A stretch of DNA of 6,760 nucleotides from an uncultured Lachnospiraceae bacterium (GTDB taxonomy: Bacteria > Bacillota > Clostridia > Lachnospirales > Lachnospiraceae): NCBI GenBank assembly GCA_905236545.1, contig CAJOQO010000211.1, positions 1-6,760 on the forward strand, given 5' to 3'. Of the stretch, positions 1-5,123 are shown in pieces. The position numbers and the translations under genes are program-made. Under the pieces are notes generated by a model. The model did no database searches. It saw only the letters and a list, made by a program, of their open reading frames with translations, and was not told the DNA's origin. Positions within the stretch are counted from its first letter, which is position 1. Every line of letters starts with the position of its first letter.

Positions 1-3
1 ACT

Positions 4-97
4 ATGAAACAGCTGCAGGCCGCTCCCCGGGCATTATGAGACAGTTGCAGGCCGCTCCCTGAGCACCATGAGACGGCCACAGGGGTTCCTGAGCGGC
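4..97. repeat. Tandem repeat, period 32 (2 good copies plus a diverged third)
   Basis: Copy 1 is 4-35 and copy 2 is 36-67. They match at 26 of 32 positions and all six differences are transitions. A third, diverged copy of about 30 nt starts at 68; it opens with ATGAGAC and ends with the same CCTGAGC core after a 2-nt deletion, and its body forms the left arm of the inverted repeat at 74-136. The array begins within 3 nt of the window edge, so more copies may lie to the left. No function can be assigned from sequence. Confidence 0.75.
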
Positions 98-136
98 AGA
101 CTTTTGGGGGTCGGAGCGAAGGAACCCCTGTGGCTG
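74..136. repeat. 17-bp inverted repeat (large stem-loop)
   Basis: Positions 74-90 pair with 120-136 over 17 consecutive positions, with a single G-T wobble (75/135). The loop is 29 nt (91-119). The core is GCCACAGGGGTTCC against its exact complement. There is no T-run after either arm, so it does not read as a simple intrinsic terminator. It could be a dispersed palindromic repeat, a MITE-like remnant, or a structured RNA. Confidence 0.75.
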
Positions 137-142
137 CCGACT

Positions 143-216
143 GGTGATCAGGGGCGGCTTGTAACAGAAGCCCTGCGACTGTCAGAAAAGGTGATCAGGG
201 GCGGCTTGTAACAGAA
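143..216. repeat. Two exact 27-bp direct repeats
   Basis: The 27 nt at 143-169 recur without mismatch at 190-216, a spacing of 47 nt. Each copy begins GGTGATCAGGGG, containing the TGATCA palindrome, and ends TTGTAACAGAA. The 20 nt between the copies are unrelated to them. Complete identity over 27 nt in otherwise non-coding DNA points to recent duplication or to a conserved dispersed unit. It is not a CRISPR: there are only two copies and no cas gene is visible. Confidence 0.8.
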
Positions 217-280
217 AACCAGCCATCGGCCAAGCACTGAACAGCAGCGCAGAATCCCATTCGTCAATTCCTGTTATGAT

Positions 281-309
281 TTGACAGGCTCTGCCTGCAA
301 TGATATATT
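281..309 (+). promoter_or_regulatory. Predicted sigma-A promoter for dapA-dapB-lysC
   Basis: A consensus -35 box TTGACA (281-286) is separated by exactly 17 nt from a -10 box TATATT (304-309). A TG dinucleotide at 301-302, one base before the -10 box, makes an extended -10. The transcription start should lie near 316, giving a dapA leader of about 260 nt. This is the best promoter-like sequence I found on the plus strand upstream of dapA. Confidence 0.7.
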
Positions 310-315
310 GACAAC

Positions 316-343
316 GGGCGGGCGCTGAGTGCGCCGGCCTTTT
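316..343 (+). terminator. GC-rich hairpin with short T-run, terminator-like
   Basis: GGCGC (321-325) pairs with GCGCC (331-335) around a TGAGT loop. After one G-G mismatch, 316-319 pair with 337-340. TTTT follows at 340-343. The shape is that of an intrinsic terminator. It begins at the predicted start site of the dapA promoter, so it may instead form a 5'-terminal stem-loop on the dapA transcript. It could also stop read-through from upstream. The sequence alone does not decide between these. Confidence 0.45.
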
Positions 344-360
344 GTTGATGAAAGCTGCTT

Positions 361-389
361 TTTACGGCTTCCGGGAAAGAAGCCGTGAA
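361..389 (+). other. Leader hairpin in the dapA 5' region
   Basis: ACGGCTTC (364-371) pairs perfectly with GAAGCCGT (379-386) around a 7-nt loop. The stem extends by three more pairs at its base, including one T-G wobble, to reach 361-389. No T-run follows, so it is not a terminator by itself. It lies inside the predicted untranslated leader of dapA. Confidence 0.5.
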
Positions 390-412
390 CGGTTTCCGGG
401 TTTTGAGAAATA

Positions 413-478
413 CGGAAGCGGTATCATGCGATCCGGGGATTGCGGAAGCAGCATCATGCGATCCGGGGACTGCGGAAG
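413..478. repeat. Tandem repeat, period 30, in the dapA leader
   Basis: Copy 1 (413-442) and copy 2 (443-472) match at 27 of 30 positions, and all three differences are transitions. A third copy starts at 473 and matches for only 6 nt. Because the period is a multiple of three, every reading frame through it repeats a 10-residue unit. One is a 55-codon frame at 348-515 that repeats IMRSGDCG, but it has no ribosome binding site. A structural or regulatory RNA role is possible but unproven. Confidence 0.75.
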
Positions 479-575
479 GATCAGAACGGTCCGGCAGAGC
501 CCTGCATGCTTATGAGAAGGCTGTGCCAGGCGGCGTTTATACGAATGCACGGTATCAGGACAAAGGAGTAAGATT

Positions 576-1460
576 ATGGCGATATTTAAGGGAGCCGGGG
601 TTGCGATCGTTACACCCATGAATGAGGATGAGAGCGTAAACTATGAGAAGCTGAAAGAACTGCTGGAAGAGCAGATCGCCGCGGGAACGGATGCGGTGAT
701 CATCTGCGGGACAACCGGCGAATCGGCGTGCCTTACCTTTGAGGAGCACCTGGATGTCATCGGGGCATGCGTCAGATATGTGGATCATCGGATTCCTGTC
801 ATCGCCGGAACAGGATCCAACTGTACAAAAGATGCGGTTTACATGTCGCAGGAAGCGGAAAAGATGGGAGCGGACGGACTGCTCTGCGTCACTCCCTATT
901 ACAACAAAGCGACGCAGAAGGGACTGATCGAGCATTATACCAGGATCTCGGATGCGGTTCACATCCCGATCATCCTCTATAATGTACCGAGCCGCACCGG
1001 CTGCAACCTGATGCCGGAGACGATCGCCCACCTTGTCCGAAATACGGAACATGTGCGCGCGGTTAAGGAGGCGAGCGGAAACATCTCCCAGATTGCAAAG
1101 ATCAGGGCGCTCGCCGGGGACAGCGTTGACCTGTATTCCGGCAATGACGACCAGATCGTTCCGATCCTGGCGCTGGGCGGCGTCGGCGTGATCTCTGTTC
1201 TGTCCAATGTCGCTCCGCGCCAGACGCATGAGATCTGTCAGGCATGGTTCGACGGAGATACGGAAGGGAGCGCCCGGGCGCAGCTGGAGGCGCTTGACCT
1301 GATCGAGGCGCTGTTCTGCGAGGTGAATCCGATTCCGGTCAAAACCGCGATGAACCTGATGGGCAAGGAGGTTGGCCCCCTCCGCGCGCCGATGAGCGCG
1401 ATGGAGGAGAAGAATCTGGAGAGGCTGAAAGCCTCTATGAAGGCTTACGGGATTCTTTGA
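576..1460 (+). CDS. dapA: 4-hydroxy-tetrahydrodipicolinate synthase (DapA)
   Basis: This cytosolic enzyme condenses pyruvate with aspartate-4-semialdehyde, the first committed step to diaminopimelate and lysine. The 294-residue length is normal for the family, a (beta/alpha)8 barrel of the class I aldolase type. Visible landmarks are GTTGES (45-50, with catalytic T46/T47), VTPYYNK with Y108, NVPSRTG (136-142, with R140), Y135, and the Schiff-base lysine K164 in VKEASG. The ATG at 576 is supported by AAAGGAG at 562-568, 7 nt upstream. H58 aligns with E. coli His56 and N82 with Asn80, near the lysine allosteric site, so lysine inhibition is possible; the position of E. coli His53 is Phe. It is the first gene of the dapA-dapB-lysC run and lies about 260 nt below a strong predicted promoter. 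N-acetylneuraminate lyase and other relatives are less likely given the neighbours. Confidence 0.96.
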   Translation: MAIFKGAGVAIVTPMNEDESVNYEKLKELLEEQIAAGTDAVIICGTTGESACLTFEEHLDVIGACVRYVDHRIPVIAGTGSNCTKDAVYMSQEAEKMGADGLLCVTPYYNKATQKGLIEHYTRISDAVHIPIILYNVPSRTGCNLMPETIAHLVRNTEHVRAVKEASGNISQIAKIRALAGDSVDLYSGNDDQIVPILALGGVGVISVLSNVAPRQTHEICQAWFDGDTEGSARAQLEALDLIEALFCEVNPIPVKTAMNLMGKEVGPLRAPMSAMEEKNLERLKASMKAYGIL

Positions 1461-1470
1461 TTCCATGTCT

Positions 1471-1609
1471 GCCGGGGGCGGTTTTCCCGCATGCAATTCC
1501 CGGCTGATTCGTGTACAACTGGTGCTGCACTGGTCTGCCTGACCTGCAGACGGCGGGCATTTTGTCCGTTTACCTATAGCCATATAGGCTGACGTCTGTG
1601 TGGCCAGAC
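1471..1609 (+). other. Structured dapA-dapB spacer (several small hairpins)
   Basis: The 208-nt gap between dapA and dapB is long for an operon and holds several inverted repeats. GCCGGG (1471-1476) pairs with CCCGGC (1499-1504), enclosing GCGG/CCGC at 1478-1490. GTCTGC (1533-1538) pairs with GCAGAC (1546-1551). CCTATA (1573-1578) pairs with TATAGG (1583-1588) around GCCA. GTCTG (1594-1598) pairs with CAGAC (1605-1609). None is followed by a convincing T-run, so I do not call a terminator. A weak promoter-like pair, TTGTCC (1562-1567) and TATAGG (1583-1588), has only 15 nt of spacing. dapB may be read through from dapA or have its own weak promoter. Confidence 0.4.
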
Positions 1610-1668
1610 AGAAACAGCAGAAAAACATGCGTTTATAGATGAGAATGGGAACAGGAGATCCAACGGAA

Positions 1669-2427
1669 ATGACAAAGATATTGCTGACCGGCTGCTGCGG
1701 CCGGATGGGAAAGGTGATCACAGAACTGGCAGCGGCGGATGAGGAGCTTCAGATTGCCGCGGGAATCGACATTGCCGGTGAGGGAGATGGCACATATCCG
1801 GTGCTTCGGAGCTTTGATGAGGTGCGTGTCAGGCCGGATGTCATCGTTGACTTCAGCTCTCCGAAGGCATTTGACGCGATGATGGACTATGCCGTTTCGA
1901 ACCGGATCCCTGTCGTGGTGTGCACCACGGGACTGTCAGAGGAACAGACCAGGCGCCTGGCGGAGGACGCGAAGTCGGTTGCGGTGCTTCGCTCCGCCAA
2001 CATGTCTCTTGGCGTCAACGTCCTTCTGAAGCTGGTGCGCGAGGCCGCGGCCAGGCTTGCGGGGGAGGGCTTTGACATTGAGATCGTGGAGCGCCATCAC
2101 AACCAGAAGAAGGATGCGCCCAGCGGAACGGCGCTTGCGCTTGCGGACAGCATCAATGAAGGGCTGGACGGAGCGTATTCTTACACGTTTGACAGATCTG
2201 AGCGGATGGAGAAACGCCGTCCGAAGGAGATCGGCATCAGTGCCGTAAGGGGAGGGAATATTCCCGGGACGCACGAGGTGATCTTCGCGGGGACGGATGA
2301 GGTTGTGGAGTTCCATCACATTGCCTACTCCCGCAGTATCTTCGGGAAAGGCGCCCTGGCGGCGGCGAAATATCTGGCGGGGAAGGAAGCGGGATTCTAC
2401 AGCATGGCGGATGTGGTCGGCGCGTGA
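1669..2427 (+). CDS. dapB: 4-hydroxy-tetrahydrodipicolinate reductase (DapB)
   Basis: This cytosolic NAD(P)H-dependent enzyme reduces the DapA product to tetrahydrodipicolinate. With the start at 1669 the protein is 252 residues, within the usual DapB range. It opens MTKILLTGCCGRMG, with the Rossmann dinucleotide loop GCCGRMG at 8-14. DFSSP is at 61-65, CTTG at 85-88, the signature ERHHNQKKDAPSGTA at 141-155 (catalytic H143/H144 and K147, with SGT binding substrate), and RGGNIPGTHEV at 194-204. Upstream in-frame ATGs at 1639 and 1645 would add up to ten residues before the conserved strand. I prefer 1669 because AGGAG lies at 1653-1657, upstream of it but inside the longer form; the 11-nt spacing is slightly long. 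It acts directly after DapA, and lysC follows after 96 nt. Confidence 0.95.
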   Translation: MTKILLTGCCGRMGKVITELAAADEELQIAAGIDIAGEGDGTYPVLRSFDEVRVRPDVIVDFSSPKAFDAMMDYAVSNRIPVVVCTTGLSEEQTRRLAEDAKSVAVLRSANMSLGVNVLLKLVREAAARLAGEGFDIEIVERHHNQKKDAPSGTALALADSINEGLDGAYSYTFDRSERMEKRRPKEIGISAVRGGNIPGTHEVIFAGTDEVVEFHHIAYSRSIFGKGALAAAKYLAGKEAGFYSMADVVGA

Positions 2428-2463
2428 TGAACCGGCCGCACTGCGATCCGCCGGAGGCTCCGG

Positions 2464-2491
2464 GGAAACACGGATCGAACCGGTGTTTTCC
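2464..2491 (+). other. Imperfect hairpin between dapB and lysC
   Basis: GGAAA plus CAC (2464-2471) pairs with GTG plus TTTCC (2483-2491), with one bulged T in the right arm. Two more G-C pairs extend the top (2472-2473 with 2480-2481). No T-run follows. It may be an mRNA-stabilising or processing element within the operon spacer, or chance pairing in GC-rich DNA. Confidence 0.25.
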
Positions 2492-2523
2492 TGGCACGAT
2501 AAGCAGGGGAGATAGATAAGGTT

Positions 2524-3843
2524 ATGCTCAAGGTTACCAAATTCGGCGGCAGCTCGCTTGCCAGCGCAGAACAGATGGAGAAGGTGGGGGCGATCATTCA
2601 CTCTGACCCGGACAGACGATTCATTATTCCATCTGCGCCGGGCAAACGGTATTCGGATGACACGAAGGTCACAGACATGCTGTACCGGTGTTATGACAAG
2701 GCTTCGGAGGGAAAGGATATCAGCGGGGATATCCGGAGGATCGCAGACCGGTATCAGGAAATCATCGACGGGCTGGGACTGAAGCTGTCGCTGGAGGAAG
2801 AGTTTGCCGTGATCGAGGATTATTTCCGCAGGAGGGCGGGGAGAGACTACGCCGCCAGCCGCGGGGAGTATCTGAACGGGATCGTTCTGGCGAACTATCT
2901 GGGATGCCGTTTCATCGACGCAAAAGAGGTGATTCTGTTCGACGCGCATGGGAACTTCGACGCGGGACTCACCAATGACGTCTGCCGTGAAAGGCTCAGG
3001 AATGTCGGTACAGCCGTGATTCCCGGCTTCTACGGAGCGATGCCGGACGGAAGCATAAAGACCTTCTCGCGGGGAGGTTCCGATATTACGGGTTCGATTA
3101 TTTCCCGCGCCGTGCGGGCCAATGTCTATGAGAACTGGACGGATGTGTCCGGATGCCTGGCCTGCGATCCGCGGATCGTCGAGAATCCGGAGGTGATCGA
3201 GACTGTGACCTACAGGGAGCTGCGCGAGCTTTCCTATATGGGAGCGTCCGTGCTTCATGAGGACGCGATCTTCCCGGTCAGGGCAGAGGGGATCCCGATT
3301 AATATCCGCAATACCAACCGCCCGGAGGATCATGGAACCCTGATTGTCGAGTCCACAGTGCGCAGCCCGCGCCATGTGATCACGGGGATCGCGGGGCGGA
3401 CCGGCTTCTGCTCGGTTACGATCGACAAGGCGATGATGAACTCCGAGGTCGGATTCGGCCGCCGTGTGCTGCAGGTTTTCGAGGAAAATGAGATTTCCTT
3501 TGAGCATACGCCTTCCGGGATCGATACCTTCTCGGTGCTTGTGCACCAGGAAGAGTTCGCGAACAAGGAACAGGATGTGATCGCAGGCCTGCACAGAGCG
3601 GTTAACCCGGATAATATCTTTCTGGAGTCGGATCTGGCCCTTGTCGCCATCGTGGGGCGCGGAATGAAAAACGCCCGGGGTACCGCGGGCCGGCTGTGCA
3701 CGGCCCTGGCGGACGCCGGGATCAATATCAAGATGATCGATCAGGGATCGAGCGAGCTCAACATCATCGTTGGCATTCAGAACGAAGACTTCAGGCGGGC
3801 GATCCGCACGATCTACCACGAATTTATCGAGAAGGAGCAGTAA
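2524..3843 (+). CDS. lysC: Aspartate kinase, monofunctional, YclM/AKIII-like
   Basis: This cytosolic enzyme phosphorylates aspartate to aspartyl-4-phosphate, the entry step to lysine, diaminopimelate, threonine and methionine. The 439-residue protein has an N-terminal amino-acid kinase domain followed by two ACT regulatory domains. The kinase domain shows KFGGSS (6-11), SAPGKR (37-42), RGEYLN (113-118), SRGGSDITG (182-190) and WTDVSGCLACDPRIV (205-219). The ACT repeats cover about 287-360 and 370-439, with VGRGM and MIDQGSSELNI in the second. There is no homoserine dehydrogenase domain. The KFGGSSLAS start and the overall layout resemble Bacillus YclM rather than the alpha/beta-overlapping LysC; this is a recognition judgement. 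GGGGAG (2506-2511) and AAGG (2518-2521) precede the ATG. ACT domains in this family bind lysine and/or threonine, so feedback control is expected, but the effector cannot be read from the sequence. The gene ends 18 bp from the stop of convergent ilvE. Confidence 0.95.
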   Translation: MLKVTKFGGSSLASAEQMEKVGAIIHSDPDRRFIIPSAPGKRYSDDTKVTDMLYRCYDKASEGKDISGDIRRIADRYQEIIDGLGLKLSLEEEFAVIEDYFRRRAGRDYAASRGEYLNGIVLANYLGCRFIDAKEVILFDAHGNFDAGLTNDVCRERLRNVGTAVIPGFYGAMPDGSIKTFSRGGSDITGSIISRAVRANVYENWTDVSGCLACDPRIVENPEVIETVTYRELRELSYMGASVLHEDAIFPVRAEGIPINIRNTNRPEDHGTLIVESTVRSPRHVITGIAGRTGFCSVTIDKAMMNSEVGFGRRVLQVFEENEISFEHTPSGIDTFSVLVHQEEFANKEQDVIAGLHRAVNPDNIFLESDLALVAIVGRGMKNARGTAGRLCTALADAGINIKMIDQGSSELNIIVGIQNEDFRRAIRTIYHEFIEKEQ

Positions 3844-3866
3844 GGATCTGTCCGCAGCTCCTTACT
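3839..3866. terminator. Hairpin spanning the convergent lysC/ilvE stop codons
   Basis: AGTAAGGA (3839-3846) pairs with TCCTTACT (3859-3866) around a 12-nt loop. Each arm contains a stop codon: TAA of lysC (3841-3843) and TTA, the complement of the ilvE stop (3862-3864). A competing pairing joins AAGGAGC (3832-3838) to GCTCCTT (3857-3863). Neither strand has a T-run after the stem, so intrinsic termination would be weak. It could act as a compact bidirectional end or 3' stabiliser. Confidence 0.35.
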
Positions 3867-4896
3867 CGATCACATAGATCCAGCCTTTGGGCGCTTCCAG
3901 ACGGCCCATCTGGATGCCGGTGAGCGTGTCGTAGAGCTTTTTCATCACCGGCCCGATCTCATTCATGCCGCCGGGCAGCTCATAGAAGGTGCCGTGGTCA
4001 AAGATCCTTCCGACCGGCGAAATGACCGCTGCCGTGCCGCACAGACCGCATTCGGTGAATTCGCCGCGGCGTACCTCGTCGAAGAGAACTTCTCTTTCCT
4101 CGACCTGCATGCCGAGGATCTCCTTTGCGATGTAGACCAGGCTTCTGCGTGTGATCGAAGGAAGGATGCTCGGGCTTTTGGGAACGACCAGCGTGCCGTC
4201 TTTTCTGACCAGAAGCACATTGGCGCCGCCCGTTTCCTCGATCTTTGTGCGCGTAGCCGGATCCAGATAGAGGTTTTCATCGAAGCCGTTGCGGTGCGCG
4301 TCCATAATCGCGTGCAGGCTCATCGCGTAGTTCAGACCGGCCTTGATATGTCCGGTGCCGTTCGGCGCGGCGCGGTCGAAGTCCGAGATCCGGATCGTGA
4401 TCGGCTTCACGCCGCCCTTGAAGTAGGGTCCGACCGGCGTGGTGAGGATCCGGAACTGATACTCATCCGCGGGCTTCACTCCGATCACCGCGCTGCTGGC
4501 GAACATGTACGGACGGATATAGAGCGTCGCGCCGCTGCCGTACGGAGCAACCCATGCATCGTTGGCCTTCACGGTATCAAGAACCGCTTTGATCCACTGA
4601 TCTTCCGGGAAGACCGGCATCTCCAGCCTCTCGCAGGAATCCTTCATACGCTGCGCGTTCAGATCCGGACGGAAGGTTACGATATGACCGTCCTGTGTGG
4701 TATAGGCCTTGAGGCCTTCAAAACAGGACTGGGAATACTGAAGAACGCCGGCGCATTCATTGATCACGACATTCTCATCCTCTGTCAGTTCACCCTCATC
4801 CCATCTGCCATCTTTATAGTTGGCGACGAACCGGTAGTCTGTCTTCCGGTACGAGAACCCCAGCGACGCCCAGTCAATCTGTTTCTTGTTTCCCAT
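3862..4896 (-). CDS. ilvE: Branched-chain amino-acid aminotransferase (IlvE, BCAT class II type)
   Basis: This PLP enzyme interconverts Leu, Ile and Val with their 2-oxo acids using glutamate/2-oxoglutarate, in the cytosol. The 344-residue protein belongs to fold type IV. It shows FEGLKAY (59-65), RPYMFAS (128-134), GHIKAGLNYA with the PLP lysine K185 (182-191), EETGGANV (220-227), PSITR (246-250) and CGTAAVISPVG (286-296). The length and motifs fit the larger eukaryote-like class also common in Bacillota, rather than the roughly 310-residue E. coli type. I chose the ATG at 4896, giving MGNKKQIDW, with AGGA about 7 nt upstream. An in-frame GTG at 4971 would add 25 charged residues that the family does not need, and would place the start inside a leader hairpin. 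The gene has its own promoter and converges on lysC, so it is not part of the dap operon. Confidence 0.95.
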   Translation of the reverse strand: MGNKKQIDWASLGFSYRKTDYRFVANYKDGRWDEGELTEDENVVINECAGVLQYSQSCFEGLKAYTTQDGHIVTFRPDLNAQRMKDSCERLEMPVFPEDQWIKAVLDTVKANDAWVAPYGSGATLYIRPYMFASSAVIGVKPADEYQFRILTTPVGPYFKGGVKPITIRISDFDRAAPNGTGHIKAGLNYAMSLHAIMDAHRNGFDENLYLDPATRTKIEETGGANVLLVRKDGTLVVPKSPSILPSITRRSLVYIAKEILGMQVEEREVLFDEVRRGEFTECGLCGTAAVISPVGRIFDHGTFYELPGGMNEIGPVMKKLYDTLTGIQMGRLEAPKGWIYVIE

Positions 4897-4959
4897 ATTA
4901 CGATCCTGCCTTTCCCTTGCATTCCGGAGCTCCGGATTCGAACCTTTCTGTTCTTTTTC

Positions 4960-4986
4960 GTAACAGGCCACACCCTGACCTGTAAC
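4960..4986 (-). other. 5' stem-loop in the ilvE leader
   Basis: On the minus strand GTTACAGGTC (4986-4977) pairs with GGCCTGTTAC (4969-4960) at nine of ten positions (one T-T mismatch, one T-G wobble) around a 7-nt loop. It begins about 3 nt after the predicted ilvE transcription start. On the plus strand the same stem is followed by CTTTTT, so it could also act as a terminator for antisense transcripts coming out of ilvE. I see no T-box sequence in this leader. Confidence 0.5.
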
Positions 4987-4995
4987 CTTTTTCTG

Positions 4996-5024
4996 AGTTT
5001 ATCACCACGTTTTTTTGCAGTCAA
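4996..5024 (-). promoter_or_regulatory. Predicted sigma-A promoter for ilvE
   Basis: Reading the minus strand, TTGACT (5024-5019) is followed after exactly 17 nt by TAAACT (5001-4996). A TG one base before the -10 box gives an extended -10. The start should be near 4989, leaving a leader of about 93 nt before the ATG at 4896. The spacer contains a run of seven A residues. Confidence 0.6.
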
Positions 5025-5038
5025 TAATACGGTTGCAA

Positions 5039-5067
5039 TTGCGTTTCGCCGCGTTTTGCCGTATATT
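5039..5067 (+). promoter_or_regulatory. Predicted promoter for the M28-type gene
   Basis: TTGCGT (5039-5044) lies 17 nt from TATATT (5062-5067), pointing at the gene starting at 5124. The -35 box is imperfect. It is divergent from the ilvE promoter, with only 14 bp between the two -35 boxes. The perfect palindrome GCAATTGC (5035-5042) overlaps this -35 box and could be part of an operator, though 8 bp is short. Confidence 0.45.
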
Positions 5068-5123
5068 GGATCTGTATAAGGAAAATTATGCATTTTCGAG
5101 AATACCCAGGGGAGATGATTGTG

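Larger units (their letters stand above)
1..280. other. Non-coding, repeat-rich region upstream of dapA
   Basis: I see no convincing gene in this stretch. All frames are broken by stops, and the few short ATG-initiated frames (for example 68-211, 47 codons) lack a ribosome binding site. The region contains three separate repeat structures, listed individually: a period-32 tandem repeat, a long inverted repeat, and a pair of exact 27-bp direct repeats. It ends at a promoter that reads towards dapA. It may be an intergenic dispersed repeat cluster or the remnant of a small non-autonomous element; this is inference. Confidence 0.6.

Noticed and set aside
68..211. 47-codon plus-strand frame in the upstream repeat region
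   Set aside because: No Shine-Dalgarno site; the frame runs through the inverted repeat and both 27-bp direct repeats, so it is best explained as repeat DNA.
143..216. Direct repeats considered as a CRISPR array
   Set aside because: Only two copies with a 20-nt separation, no further spacers and no cas genes.
385..621. 78-codon plus-strand frame starting at GTG 385 across the dapA start
   Set aside because: It overlaps the well-supported dapA start with its AAAGGAG site; its repeat content comes from the period-30 array.
555..1721. Minus-strand open frame (388 codons) opposite dapA
   Set aside because: Antisense to dapA, crosses its promoter-proximal end and the dapA-dapB spacer, with no domain or ribosome binding site.
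1936..3819. Very long minus-strand open frame (627 codons) opposite dapB and lysC
   Set aside because: It lies fully antisense to two clear enzymes with all motifs intact, has Arg/Pro/His-rich composition typical of antisense frames in GC-rich genes, and shows no recognisable domain.
4897..4989. T-box or amino-acid riboswitch in the ilvE leader
   Set aside because: The leader is only about 93 nt and lacks the conserved T-box antiterminator sequence; AGGGTGTGGCC at 4976-4966 (minus) only loosely resembles it.
3994..5079. Plus-strand open frame (361 codons) opposite ilvE
   Set aside because: Antisense to ilvE, which has a full set of BCAT motifs; the frame reads through the divergent promoter region and has shadow-like composition.
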